Source: Clostridium thailandense (GTDB taxonomy: Bacteria; Bacillota; Clostridia; Clostridiales; Clostridiaceae). From it: a DNA stretch of 44,646 bases. Below are positions 31,081 to 40,416 of the stretch, piece after piece. Location of the stretch: positions 1-44,646 of the forward strand of contig NZ_JAEEGC010000191.1 of the NCBI RefSeq assembly GCF_019207025.1, in the 5' to 3' direction. Made by a program: the position numbers and the translations under genes. Numbering within the stretch: position 1 is the first letter of the stretch; each line of letters starts with the position of its first letter. The notes under the pieces were generated by a model that ran no database searches, was not told the origin of the DNA, and saw nothing but the letters and a program-made list of their open reading frames with translations.

Positions 31081-32232
31081 ATGCCTGTGCATAGAAAATA
31101 CTTATTAGTTTTTAGATATTTTTTATTAGTATCCATATTTATTAAAACTTATTCCTTATATCACGATAATATTGCTGCCATGACATTACTGATAGTTTTT
31201 AGTACCATACTAATGATAAATGATTATATTAGAAATGCTAAATTAGAGGCAGACTCTAATTATAGGTGTTTCTCACTACTGTTCACCATTTGTGGAGCTG
31301 CCTTGCTTTCATATTTTGTGAAGGGATTTGGGACCAATATTTACTTGTTCTTTCCTTTACCAGAACTTCTAGGACTAAAAGGGGTAAGGTTAAAGACTTT
31401 ATTTTTAGTGCATCTACTATTTTTTTTAATGTTGTCGTTTTTAGATATAGGAATGCCTAAAAGTTGGGAGATACTTTCAAGTTTAGGTCTTAATCTATTA
31501 ACTTATTTTGCAGTAGCTAGCATATCATACTCTATAAAGATAATTCGAATAGAAAAAGAAGAAGTAAATAAATTGAATGAGAAACTGCAGCTTGCAAATA
31601 TAGAACTTCAGCAATATACACTAGAAGTAGAAGAATTAACAACTTCTAAAGAAAGAACTAGGATGGCACAAGAGCTTCATGACTCATTAGGACACTCCTT
31701 AATGGCTCTTATTATGCATCTTGAGTTTGCAAAAAAGATATGTGATGCAAAGCCTGATAAGGTGAAAGAAGTACTTATTAAATCAGAAGATATTGCAAAA
31801 TCCAGCATCAAAAGCTTAAGAGAGGCAGTTACTTTACTTAAAGAGGAGAGGGAAATAAAAGATTTTAATGTTTCTATTCATGAGATAATTAATAATTTTC
31901 ATATGTTCAATAATATAAAAATTAACTTTAATACAAATGGGAATTTGGATAATTTAAGTTCAAGTATTAAAAATTCTATGTATAAAACTGTAAAGGAGTC
32001 TATAACCAATAGCATAAAACATGGAAAGGCATCAAAAATAGATATAAACATTACAAGAGAAGAAAAATATATAAGTCTTATTTTAACTGATAATGGAGTT
32101 GGTTGTAATAAAATTGTAAAGTCAAATGGCTTAATTGGAATTGAAAATAGAGTGACTTCATTAAAGGGAACAGTTAAATACTTTAGTAATGATGATATAG
32201 GTTTTGGTATAGATATATCCATTCCAGTATAG
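31081..32232 (+). CDS. DesK/NarL-type sensor histidine kinase
   Basis: A 383-residue kinase. Residues 1-155 hold about five membrane segments with no large extracellular loop; a coiled coil follows (160-190). The HisKA_3 dimerisation domain has phospho-acceptor His200 in RMAQELHDSLGHSLMALI, and the C-terminal HATPase has ESITNSIKHGKA and LTDNGVGC. Membrane-only sensors of this class detect membrane state or hydrophobic molecules. ATG 31081 follows AAAGTGAGG. It is 11 bp upstream of its response regulator. Confidence 0.92.
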   Translation: MPVHRKYLLVFRYFLLVSIFIKTYSLYHDNIAAMTLLIVFSTILMINDYIRNAKLEADSNYRCFSLLFTICGAALLSYFVKGFGTNIYLFFPLPELLGLKGVRLKTLFLVHLLFFLMLSFLDIGMPKSWEILSSLGLNLLTYFAVASISYSIKIIRIEKEEVNKLNEKLQLANIELQQYTLEVEELTTSKERTRMAQELHDSLGHSLMALIMHLEFAKKICDAKPDKVKEVLIKSEDIAKSSIKSLREAVTLLKEEREIKDFNVSIHEIINNFHMFNNIKINFNTNGNLDNLSSSIKNSMYKTVKESITNSIKHGKASKIDINITREEKYISLILTDNGVGCNKIVKSNGLIGIENRVTSLKGTVKYFSNDDIGFGIDISIPV

Positions 32233-32243
32233 AGGAGGTAAAT

Positions 32244-32903
32244 ATGATAAATGTTATAGTGGTTGATGACCAGGAAATTGTAAGAGAAGGAATAAAGATG
32301 ATTTTAAGTCTGGACGAAGAAATAAACATACTTGGGGAAGCGGAGAACGGAAAACAACTAATCATGCTTCTAGAAAAAGCGCTTCCAGATGTGATTCTTA
32401 TAGATGTTAGAATGCCAATAATGGATGGGGTAGAGGCAACTAAAATCATCAAGGAAAAATATAAAAATGTAAAAGTGATAATCCTAACAACCTTTAATGA
32501 AGATGAGTACATATTTAAAGCAATTAAAAATGGAGCTGATGGCTACCTATTAAAGGATGCTGGCTCAGAATATATAATTAAGGCAATAAAATCAGTTTAT
32601 AATGGAGCTATGCTGCTCGACCCTGAAGTAACAGTAAAGGTGGTTAAAGCTTTTAATTCAATTACTAATGAAAAGCAAAGCCAAGATAAATTTGATAAGC
32701 TAAATCATAAGTTAAATGTACTCACACCAAGAGAGCTGGATGTTGCAAAGTTGGTTGCTCAAGGCAAAAGCAACAAAGATATTTGCAAGATTCTTTTTTT
32801 AACAGAGGGAACTGTAAAAAATTATGTTACAAAAATACTTGAGAAGCTGGAACTAAATAGCAGGACCGAATTAGCAGTATTTATTGGGCATGGTGAATTG
32901 TAA
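32244..32903 (+). CDS. NarL/FixJ-family response regulator
   Basis: A 219-residue regulator. The receiver domain has the DD pair in VIVVDDQEI and phospho-acceptor Asp54 in ILIDVRMPIMDG. The C-terminal LuxR-type HTH is LTPRELDVAKLVAQGKSNKD, then TEGTVKNYVTKILEKL. ATG 32244 follows AGAGGAGGTAA. Partner of the upstream DesK-type kinase; a divergent palindrome at 30912 is a candidate target. The stop codon overlaps TTGTAAC repeats belonging to the next operon's control region. Confidence 0.93.
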   Translation: MINVIVVDDQEIVREGIKMILSLDEEINILGEAENGKQLIMLLEKALPDVILIDVRMPIMDGVEATKIIKEKYKNVKVIILTTFNEDEYIFKAIKNGADGYLLKDAGSEYIIKAIKSVYNGAMLLDPEVTVKVVKAFNSITNEKQSQDKFDKLNHKLNVLTPRELDVAKLVAQGKSNKDICKILFLTEGTVKNYVTKILEKLELNSRTELAVFIGHGEL

Positions 32904-32928
32904 CTTGTTTGTAACCATTTTTCTGTAA
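32898..32928 (+). promoter_or_regulatory. Direct TTGTAAC repeats upstream of the lipoprotein operon
   Basis: TTGTAAC occurs at 32898-32904 and 32909-32915 (11-bp spacing), with a weaker CTGTAA at 32923-32928. Direct repeats one helical turn apart are the typical target of OmpR/PhoB-type regulators. The operon they precede encodes such a regulator, so autoregulation is plausible. Confidence 0.5.
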
Positions 32929-32987
32929 AAAAAACCTATACTTTAAATTAGTTGTTAAATAATAAAAAATTAGGCAGGAGGATAACT

Positions 32988-34256
32988 ATGACAAATAAGT
33001 TTAGGATTCAGATATTAGGGATTGTTGCAGGTATCGTTATAAGTTTTACAAGTTTAACGGGCTGTGGAAAGGTTGGAGATACCATTAGCTTAATTCAGGC
33101 GCCTATGCTTTTGAGCAGTAAACAGGATGACCTTGATAAAACGTTAAAGAAAATCTTAATGCCTGATGATGAATATGTATATCCTAAGAATGCAGAAAAG
33201 AAACAGGCAATTTTTATAGAGGATATAGATCAAGATGGTAAGCCGGAAGCCTTCATACTATATAGAGATATGAAAGAAAATAGGCAAGCTCAACTATTGA
33301 TGCTCAAAGAACTTGATGGAAAATGGAATAAAGTCTTTAATATAGAAACCAATTTAAATGCTATCGATTATTTTAGCCTTAAGGATCTCGATGGAAGCGG
33401 AAACAAAGAAGTAATTTTTGGGGCTTCAGCTTCAGATTCGGATTTTAAAAAACAGCTTTTTATCTATGAATGGGATGGAAAAGCATTAATTAAAAAAGTC
33501 GACCGCACTTATGAATATATAGATATAGATGACTACAACGAAGATAAAAAGCTTGATATTCTGATCCTGGATGGAGAAATAAATAAATTACAAAGTGCAG
33601 AGATGCTTAGTTATGAAAAAGGGCAGTTAAAGTCTCGGGCTTTAGTTGATTTGAACCCTGATGGTGTCCATGAGAATGTTGTAAGTGGAAAGTTAGCTGA
33701 TGGGAAAAAGGCCTTATTTATTGACAGTGCCCTTGGAGCGCATTCTATGTTGACTGAAATTGTTTCATATGATAACGGAAAGCTTGTTAAAGTTGGCAAT
33801 GAAAAGGATGGTGTTTTGTTTAAGGCATATTCATTGTACAGCAGAGATATTAACAAGGATGGAATTACAGAAGTGGGAGGAATGTATATTCCTAAAGGTT
33901 TTGAAGATGCAGCTATGGCAGAAATACCTTTCATTTACATTTACGCTGATTATTATCAAAATGGGACAAAGCAAGTAACTGAAGAGCGATATATGGATAA
34001 AGGCCAGCATTTTTATATTACGATTCCGGCTAAATGGCGTGGAAAGTTAACAATTCAAAAGCTTGATAAAGGAGTCAAACTTGTGGATAATAAAGATAAA
34101 AAAATCTTATTTGAAGTGAGATGGGCAAATAAAGAGTCTTATAATGAAGCTAAAACAAAGCTTGGAGAAACAAAGAATACTATATTCTATAATAACATAA
34201 ACAAAGAATTATATATTGAAAATAATAATTTTCATTTACTTGAGGATGAGTTTTAA
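32988..34256 (+). CDS. Lipoprotein with FG-GAP/Ca-loop-like repeats
   Basis: A 422-residue exported lipoprotein. Lipobox LTGC with Cys26 after a hydrophobic stretch. At least four short acidic loops follow at intervals (DIDQDGKPEAF, DLDGSGNKEV, DDYNEDKKLDI, DINKDGITEV); they resemble the DxDxDG calcium loops of VCBS/FG-GAP or dockerin-like repeats. The C-terminal ~110 residues are a separate alpha/beta-looking section. Start ATG 32988 follows GGCAGGAGGATAAC. The gene overlaps the start region of an OmpR-type regulator, so it probably acts as an envelope sensor accessory or target. Exact family unknown. Confidence 0.75.
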   Translation: MTNKFRIQILGIVAGIVISFTSLTGCGKVGDTISLIQAPMLLSSKQDDLDKTLKKILMPDDEYVYPKNAEKKQAIFIEDIDQDGKPEAFILYRDMKENRQAQLLMLKELDGKWNKVFNIETNLNAIDYFSLKDLDGSGNKEVIFGASASDSDFKKQLFIYEWDGKALIKKVDRTYEYIDIDDYNEDKKLDILILDGEINKLQSAEMLSYEKGQLKSRALVDLNPDGVHENVVSGKLADGKKALFIDSALGAHSMLTEIVSYDNGKLVKVGNEKDGVLFKAYSLYSRDINKDGITEVGGMYIPKGFEDAAMAEIPFIYIYADYYQNGTKQVTEERYMDKGQHFYITIPAKWRGKLTIQKLDKGVKLVDNKDKKILFEVRWANKESYNEAKTKLGETKNTIFYNNINKELYIENNNFHLLEDEF

Positions 34257-34267
34257 TGGAGGAAAAA

Positions 34268-34954
34268 ATGAAAACAATTCTTGTTGTTGAGGATGAGCTT
34301 TCAATCAGAAGCTTTGTCTGCCTTAATTTAAGAAGAAAGAATTACGAAGTTTTGGAAGCTTATACTGGAGAAGAAGCTTTAGCCATTTTTAAAGATAAAA
34401 AAATTGACATTGTCTTGTTAGATTTAATGCTTCCAGGGATTGATGGATTTGAAGTGTGCCAGAAGATCAGAAATTCAAGTCAATCCGTTGGAATTATTAT
34501 GCTTACTGCACGGACACAGGAGGAAGATAAGATAAAAGGGCTTGTTCAGGGAGCAGATGATTATTTGGTAAAGCCATTTAGCATGGGTGAGCTTGAAGCA
34601 AGAATTATCTCCTTAGTGCGAAGATTGGGTTACTCAGGAGTAAAGGATGATAGTTCAGTTCTTAGATCAGGTTGCTTTGAGCTTGATATGAAAAATAAAA
34701 AAGTAGTTCATCTGGGAGAAGAAATTAAACTGACCCCAACTGAATACTGCATTCTTCAGCTTCTAATGAACAATAAAAACCAGGTATTTACAAGAGATGA
34801 TATTCTGGACGAAGTTTGGGGAGAAAATTATATAGGTGATGTAAAAGTTGTCGATGTTAATATAAGACGCATACGCAGAAAGATCGAAAGTGATCCATCA
34901 GCTCCAAAGCATTTATGTACAGATTGGGGATATGGGTACCTATGGAAGGAATAA
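34268..34954 (+). CDS. OmpR/PhoB-family response regulator
   Basis: A 228-residue regulator. The receiver has acceptor Asp52 in VLLDLMLPGIDGF, the DDYLVKPF lysine segment, and a C-terminal winged helix (LTPTEYCILQLLMNN, VKVVDVNIRRIRRKIE). ATG 34268 follows TGGAGGAAAA; ATG 34256 overlaps the lipoprotein stop but would place the ribosome binding site inside the gene. It lies four bases upstream of the histidine kinase start. Direct repeats at 32898 are a candidate binding site. Confidence 0.92.
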   Translation: MKTILVVEDELSIRSFVCLNLRRKNYEVLEAYTGEEALAIFKDKKIDIVLLDLMLPGIDGFEVCQKIRNSSQSVGIIMLTARTQEEDKIKGLVQGADDYLVKPFSMGELEARIISLVRRLGYSGVKDDSSVLRSGCFELDMKNKKVVHLGEEIKLTPTEYCILQLLMNNKNQVFTRDDILDEVWGENYIGDVKVVDVNIRRIRRKIESDPSAPKHLCTDWGYGYLWKE

Positions 34955-34958
34955 AACT

Positions 34959-36341
34959 ATGAAGCGTAAAGTTATTATGTATTTTATGATCATTACTTTA
35001 CTTACTCTCGGTCTTGTGATGGTTGGATTTGGTATTGGTATTAGAGAATATTGTTATCAGGGAATTGCTAACACATTTCAAAACCAGGCGGAGGCATCCA
35101 AGTTTGTATGGGCAAAAGATACTGATTTAATTAATGGCAGCTTAGAAGAATTTAGCAGTGAAATAATTAAAAAGTACCAGTTTAAAGGTGCTGAATTAAA
35201 GCTTCTAAAAAGAGATGGAAAGTTAATTCAATCATCTACAGGTTTTTATGAAGATGAAAATTATTTTATAGATCCTTCTGTGCTAAAAGCTAAAACTACT
35301 TATAAAATCGAAAGAAATGAATATTCTAAAGAAAAGATTATGGCAGTATATACACCACTTGTTTTTGATGGTCAGGTAGTAGGAGTTTTACGATATGCTA
35401 CAGCTTTAACAAAAGCAAATGCTTTAATTACAAATTTATTGATCTATGGAATAGTTATATGTATAGCTGTTGCGGCCATAGTATTTCTTATTAGCTTACA
35501 CCTAGGAAATATAATTGTTAGACCGCTAAATGATGTTATTAGCTTTACAAAGAAAATGGCGCAGGGGAAATATAAAGAAAAGATTAAAGAAACTTATCCA
35601 TATGAACTTGGAGAACTATCAAAAATGCTTAACTATATGGGAGACGAAATATTAAAGACCGATCGTCTCAAAAATGATTTTATTTCATCAATTTCTCATG
35701 AACTTAGAACTCCTCTAACAGGAATTAAGGGATGGGTTGAAACCATGCGAGCTCCAGATGAGTTATCAAAGGAAGAGTTCCAGTTTGGTTTAAGAATTAT
35801 AGATGATGAATCAGAACGTCTTATTAATTTGGTAGAGAATCTTTTAGATTTTTCAAGGTATCAGTCTGATCGGATTAACCTTATTTTATCAGAGGTGAAG
35901 ATAGATAAACTTATTCGTGAAGTTTCATTTGAGCTTCAAAAGAAAGCCGAAAAAAAGGATATTCGTTTAATAGTTAACACAACGCCTGCAATTATTATGG
36001 CAGACAGTAACAAATTGAAGCAAGTTATATTAAATGTGTTAGATAATGCTATTAAGTTTTCCTACAAAGCTAGCGAAATCCATATTATCCAATCAAAGGA
36101 TGATAACTTTGTCTTAATTGAAATCAGTGATACTGGAATTGGTATTAAAGAAGATAAGCTGGAACATGTTATGGAGTCATTTTATAAGATTGATTCTAAA
36201 TCTATTGGTGCAGGATTAGGATTAGCTATTTCTCAGAATATAGTAAATATGCATGAAGGAATTCTTCAAATTGACAGTGAGTACGGCAAAGGCACATCAG
36301 TCATCATTTCACTTCCATTGAGGAAGTCCAAAATGTTATAA
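34959..36341 (+). CDS. Sensor histidine kinase with HAMP domain
   Basis: A 460-residue kinase. TM1 (residues 5-27), an extracytoplasmic sensor of about 130 residues (dCache/PAS-like, unclassified), TM2 (158-180) and a HAMP (RPLNDVISFTKKMAQGKYKE) are followed by HisKA with His247 (SISHELRTPLTGIKG) and HATPase (LNVLDNAIKFS, DTGIGI, GAGLGLAIS). Start ATG 34959 follows GGAAGGAATAAA, overlapping no gene. Partner of the preceding OmpR-type regulator, which with the lipoprotein forms a three-gene envelope-sensing unit. Confidence 0.92.
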   Translation: MKRKVIMYFMIITLLTLGLVMVGFGIGIREYCYQGIANTFQNQAEASKFVWAKDTDLINGSLEEFSSEIIKKYQFKGAELKLLKRDGKLIQSSTGFYEDENYFIDPSVLKAKTTYKIERNEYSKEKIMAVYTPLVFDGQVVGVLRYATALTKANALITNLLIYGIVICIAVAAIVFLISLHLGNIIVRPLNDVISFTKKMAQGKYKEKIKETYPYELGELSKMLNYMGDEILKTDRLKNDFISSISHELRTPLTGIKGWVETMRAPDELSKEEFQFGLRIIDDESERLINLVENLLDFSRYQSDRINLILSEVKIDKLIREVSFELQKKAEKKDIRLIVNTTPAIIMADSNKLKQVILNVLDNAIKFSYKASEIHIIQSKDDNFVLIEISDTGIGIKEDKLEHVMESFYKIDSKSIGAGLGLAISQNIVNMHEGILQIDSEYGKGTSVIISLPLRKSKML

Positions 36342-36360
36342 GTCCAATATTCTTATTTAC

Positions 36361-36416
36361 AAAAATAAAACTTTTTGAGAATTTTAAACTAAATATTCTC
36401 AAAAAGTTTTATTTTT
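36361..36416 (+). terminator. Strong rho-independent terminator after the kinase
   Basis: A perfect 22-bp stem (36361-36382 with 36395-36416) with a 12-nt loop and T-rich end, 20 bp after the stop codon. Confidence 0.9.
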
Positions 36417-36616
36417 GTAGAAGAAGGTCTTGTTAAAAAAATTGTGGATGTATAATTTGAATTTTCAGGTGCAGGTGATAGAGATAATTTCAAAATAGTT
36501 ATAATAGCTTAAAATAGAAATAAAAGAATACGGAATTGACATTACAATGCTCAGTAGTTTAAACTGAAAATTAGATAAATAAATAGCTTTTATGAATTGG
36601 AAGAAGGGATGGTCAA

Positions 36617-37033
36617 ATGGCATTAAGATGGAGGAGTAGTTTTAGCTGTAATATAAAAGAAATAGATAATCAACATAAGAGATTGTTTGAAATAAGTTCA
36701 AAGCTGAATATTCTAGCCCCTATAAGTTCGAAAATAGATTTTAAGGATGAAATTGTTGAAGTTATCAACGAGCTTAAAGAATATGCTATTTATCATTTCG
36801 ATTACGAAGAAAAGATGATGCAAAAATTTAATTTTGAGGATTTTGAAAAGCACCGTCTTCAGCATAATGCTTTTGTAAAAAGAGTCCTCGAATTAGAACA
36901 AGAACATCTAAAATTTAATAGATCTCAGACGGTTATTAGTATTATAGATTTCCTAACTGGTTGGATCACAGCGCATATTTTAAAAACAGATATGAAGTAC
37001 AAGGACTTTTTCAATGATATTGGAATATATTAG
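36617..37033 (+). CDS. Bacteriohemerythrin
   Basis: A 138-residue O2-binding protein. All seven di-iron ligands are visible in spacing: His20 (IDNQHKRL), His60 and Glu64 (YHFDYEEKMM), His79 and His83 (KHRLQHNAF), His120 and Asp125 (HILKTDMKY). In anaerobes these proteins bind oxygen for scavenging, sensing or delivery. ATG 36617 follows GAAGAAGGGATGG. It stands alone upstream of a GGDEF-EAL gene; whether it feeds an oxygen signal to that enzyme is speculation. The gap before it (36420-36616) shows no gene. Confidence 0.93.
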   Translation: MALRWRSSFSCNIKEIDNQHKRLFEISSKLNILAPISSKIDFKDEIVEVINELKEYAIYHFDYEEKMMQKFNFEDFEKHRLQHNAFVKRVLELEQEHLKFNRSQTVISIIDFLTGWITAHILKTDMKYKDFFNDIGIY

Positions 37034-37117
37034 TAAATTGAATGGTCATAGGTAAATATTAATTTAGGGTCAAAGATTAATAGAACAAACCAACAGTTTA
37101 AATAGGGGGAATCCATT

Positions 37118-40100
37118 TTGAGTATTGGACAGTTATTACATATATTATTTTATTTTTCAGGAATTATTAGTATTATGATTGGAATCTATGTCCTATATAT
37201 AGATTCAAAATCAAAATTAAATAGAACTTTTTTTATGCTCTGCATTTCCCTAAGCATATGGGCTATTGGATTTTCAATGGCTATTGATGCAGCTAACTTG
37301 GGGACATGCATGTTTTGGCGAAGAATTTCGGCTTTTGGCTGGGGAGTTATGTATAGCATTTTGCTGCACTCCTGCTTAGTTTTCGCGAGAAAAGACATAT
37401 TATTGAAAAAATGGTGGTTTTATTTACTGCTCTATGCTCCAGCGGCGGTAACCATATATATATTTGCAATTTCAAATAGTATGGCATTGCAACAGTATAA
37501 TCTTGTAAGGATATCTTTAGGGTGGACAAACATTTCAATTAATAATGGATGGGACTATTTTTTTTATTTATATTACTTAGGATATACGATTTGCGGATTG
37601 GTAATTGTTTGGAATTGTGGAAGACATTCATATTCACAGCAAGTAAAAAAGCAAGCTAACTTAATATTATCATCATCTTTGATTGCCTTTTTATTAGGTA
37701 CGGCTACAGATATTATATGTAATTCAGTTTACTCAAAAAATATATTACAAATTGCACCAATCATAAATTTAATACCAATTATCACGGTATATTATTCCAT
37801 AATTCAATATGGTCTGATGAATCCTGAACGAGTTAATGAAACTGAAGTTATTCTTAATAAGTCCAATAGGTCAAAAGTATATGTGAACTTATCAATAACG
37901 CTTGTGGTTGGCGGCCTTGTAAGCTTTATAGTGCAGTACTTTTTTTATAACGATTTCATTCATCCTCTTTATTCGAGTGCTTTTATTTTATTCCTAGGAG
38001 GTACTATTTATATTTTAAAGATAATTAAAGTTGATGATTATACTAAAGACTTTCTCTTAATAGTGATTATTTCCTTAACTATACCTAGTGTTACACTTAT
38101 CTTCATTGAATTTAGTAGTGTAACTATTTGGGCTTTTTCATTTTTATTTATTGTTATATCGCTGCTATTTAATAGACTAATTGTATTAACGTCAATTGCA
38201 ATATCAATCCTTTCTACTCAAGTACTTGTGTGGATACTTAAGCCAGAGACGAGCCTGATCATAGACAAAGTTGATTACATGGGGAGAATTAGTATTTTGA
38301 GTATTACCATTTGGCTTGCTTTTTATATTAGTAAGATTTATATTAAAAGGCTCAGACAGAATGCTGATCAATTAAGTCTCCAAAGATTTATTTCTGAAAT
38401 TTCATCAGATTTTATAAATGTAAACCAGTCAAATATTGATGAAAAAATGAATTGGGTTATAAGAATATTAGGAAAGTTGTTTTCAATAGACCGAATCAAT
38501 ATAGTGTTATTTGATTTAGAGAATTATACAATTACATTTAAGAATATTTGGGACGTAGAAGGAAAGAGCGCTGCTAGAAATCATAAGTATAATATTAAAA
38601 AAGAACATATTTCTTGGTTGATGGATAACCTTATGAGTTATGAATCAATATATATATCGGATGTAGATATGATGCCTGAGACTGCGGCTCAAGTAAAAAA
38701 TAAATTTAAAAAAAGGCAGATTACTTCTTTAGTAGCTATTCCTATAGCAGAGAATGAAAAAACTATTAGAATATTAGAATTTACAGCTATAAACACAGCA
38801 AAGGAATGGCAGGATGAAGAATTGCGTGTACTAAAAATAATTGCCAATATTTTTGCTGATGCTCTTTTAAAGGTTGAGGCGGAAAAAGAAATTAGATATA
38901 TGGCTTATCATGACCATTTAACGGGTTTACCTAACAGGAGATTATTTAAAGACAGATTAAATCAGGTAATTGCTTTAGCTAAAAGAACTGAGAAAATGAT
39001 AGGGTTAATTTTTATAGACATTGATTGCTTCAAGACAATCAATGACACATTAGGTCATGAAGGTGGTGATTCTCTGCTTAAAGCTGTCTCAGAAAAACTT
39101 GTTAATACTGTCCGGGAATCAGATACTGTCTCCCGCTTTGGCGGTGATGAGTTTCTCATTATGATCAACGGTCTTTCCAATGAAAAGGATATTATTAATA
39201 TTGTGGAAAAGATTATGGTAATTTTGGAGCAACCTTTCAGTATTGAAGGACAAGAGTTTAATATGACTACAAGTGCAGGAATTGCCATGTATCCTTTCGA
39301 TGGAACAGAAACGGAAATCTTGATTAAAAATGCTGATATTGCTATGTACAAAGCTAAAGAAAAGGGCAAAAATCAGTATTTAATATGCTCTCCCGAGCTG
39401 AAAGATGAAGTGCTTTATAAAATTAAAATTACGAACAGCCTATACCGTGCCTTGGAACGGGAGGAATTCTATCTTAATTATCAACCACAAGTTAATCTTT
39501 CTAATGGTGAGATTATTGGATTGGAAGCTTTGATACGATGGAAACATCCTGAACTAGGCCTTGTGTCACCAGCAGTATTTATACCTATTGCGGAACAAGC
39601 CGGATTAATAAATGAAATTGGAGAATGGGTTCTTAGAACTGCCTGTGATCAAAATAAAAAATGGCAGATTGATGGGTTTAGTCCTGTACGTATGGCAGTG
39701 AATGTGTCTGCTAATCAATTGATAAATCCAAATTTTGCGATGCAAATTAAGAATATTTTAGAAGAAACGGTATTAAATCCAAAGCTTCTTGAAGTAGAAA
39801 TAACTGAGAGTGCAGCTATGAAGGGAACAAATGATATTATTAAATTGTTGAATGATATCAGGAATTTTGGGATAATGATATCAATTGATGATTTTGGTAC
39901 GGATTATTCATCATTAAGTAGATTAAATGAGCTGCCTATAGATAAAATTAAAATAGATAAACGATTTATTGATGGCATAGAAAAAGGTGAAAAGGGCAAG
40001 GCAATTGTTAGAACCATTATAAACTTATCTAAAAATCTAGATCTAAAAGTAATCGCTGAAGGTATGGAAAATGAGGAGCAGCTAGAATTCTTGAAACAAG

Positions 40101-40189
40101 AATTATGTGATGAGGTTCAGGGGTACTATTATTATAAGCCAATGTCTGCTCAAGATATTGAAAAGGTTTTATACAAAAATAGTATATAA
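37118..40189 (+). CDS. Membrane-anchored GGDEF-EAL c-di-GMP enzyme with two sensor blocks
   Basis: A 1023-residue protein. Residues 1-230 hold about seven membrane segments in the HisKA_7TM-like layout (WAIGFSMAIDAANLG, WRRISAFGWGVMYSILLHS). A second block of membrane segments (250-410) and a GAF-like domain (430-580) follow. The GGDEF is intact at 675-679 with an RxxD inhibitory site five residues upstream (RESDTVSRFGGDEF). The EAL is intact (E803-A-L, later DDFGTDYSSL and IAEGMENE). Start is TTG 37118 after TAGGGGGAAT. It may be a synthase, a phosphodiesterase or both. Confidence 0.88.
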   Translation: MSIGQLLHILFYFSGIISIMIGIYVLYIDSKSKLNRTFFMLCISLSIWAIGFSMAIDAANLGTCMFWRRISAFGWGVMYSILLHSCLVFARKDILLKKWWFYLLLYAPAAVTIYIFAISNSMALQQYNLVRISLGWTNISINNGWDYFFYLYYLGYTICGLVIVWNCGRHSYSQQVKKQANLILSSSLIAFLLGTATDIICNSVYSKNILQIAPIINLIPIITVYYSIIQYGLMNPERVNETEVILNKSNRSKVYVNLSITLVVGGLVSFIVQYFFYNDFIHPLYSSAFILFLGGTIYILKIIKVDDYTKDFLLIVIISLTIPSVTLIFIEFSSVTIWAFSFLFIVISLLFNRLIVLTSIAISILSTQVLVWILKPETSLIIDKVDYMGRISILSITIWLAFYISKIYIKRLRQNADQLSLQRFISEISSDFINVNQSNIDEKMNWVIRILGKLFSIDRINIVLFDLENYTITFKNIWDVEGKSAARNHKYNIKKEHISWLMDNLMSYESIYISDVDMMPETAAQVKNKFKKRQITSLVAIPIAENEKTIRILEFTAINTAKEWQDEELRVLKIIANIFADALLKVEAEKEIRYMAYHDHLTGLPNRRLFKDRLNQVIALAKRTEKMIGLIFIDIDCFKTINDTLGHEGGDSLLKAVSEKLVNTVRESDTVSRFGGDEFLIMINGLSNEKDIINIVEKIMVILEQPFSIEGQEFNMTTSAGIAMYPFDGTETEILIKNADIAMYKAKEKGKNQYLICSPELKDEVLYKIKITNSLYRALEREEFYLNYQPQVNLSNGEIIGLEALIRWKHPELGLVSPAVFIPIAEQAGLINEIGEWVLRTACDQNKKWQIDGFSPVRMAVNVSANQLINPNFAMQIKNILEETVLNPKLLEVEITESAAMKGTNDIIKLLNDIRNFGIMISIDDFGTDYSSLSRLNELPIDKIKIDKRFIDGIEKGEKGKAIVRTIINLSKNLDLKVIAEGMENEEQLEFLKQELCDEVQGYYYYKPMSAQDIEKVLYKNSI

Positions 40190-40202
40190 AGGAATACAAC
40201 TT

Positions 40203-40228
40203 TATGTAGACATCCACGTCCGAAATCT
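40203..40228 (-). repeat. Dispersed intergenic repeat, copy F (inverted)
   Basis: On the minus strand this reads AGATTTCGGACGTGGATGTC, matching the TTTCGG-CGTGG-TGTC core of copy C. It lies 14 bp after the GGDEF-EAL stop and directly upstream of the second MITE-like hairpin. Confidence 0.5.
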
Positions 40229-40247
40229 GACTTTATGCTCTAAGAGA

Positions 40248-40392
40248 TGTTTCCAAAGCTGAAAGCACATATAAAAACTATTAGAAGCTTATTCTAAGAT
40301 GACTAGTTTGATTTTATGCTTGAACTTAGAGGAAATAATAGCAAGTAAAATCAAGCAGTAAGCTCTCTAGTTCTTTATAATAAATGTAGAAC
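40248..40392. mobile_element. MITE-like hairpin element, copy 2
   Basis: Shares CCAAAGCTGAAAGCACATATAAAAACT-type sequence (40253-40279) with 9166-9192 of copy 1, 25 of 27 bases identical. The rest is a different hairpin: AGCTTA... (about 40286) pairs with ...TAAGCT (about 40361), and TTTGATTTTA with TAAAATCAAG. It lies between the GGDEF-EAL gene and the AraC gene. It is probably a divergent member of the family at 9107-9388 or a deletion derivative. Confidence 0.55.
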
Positions 40393-40416
40393 GGTTGAAA
40401 CGAGGTGAACAGACGA

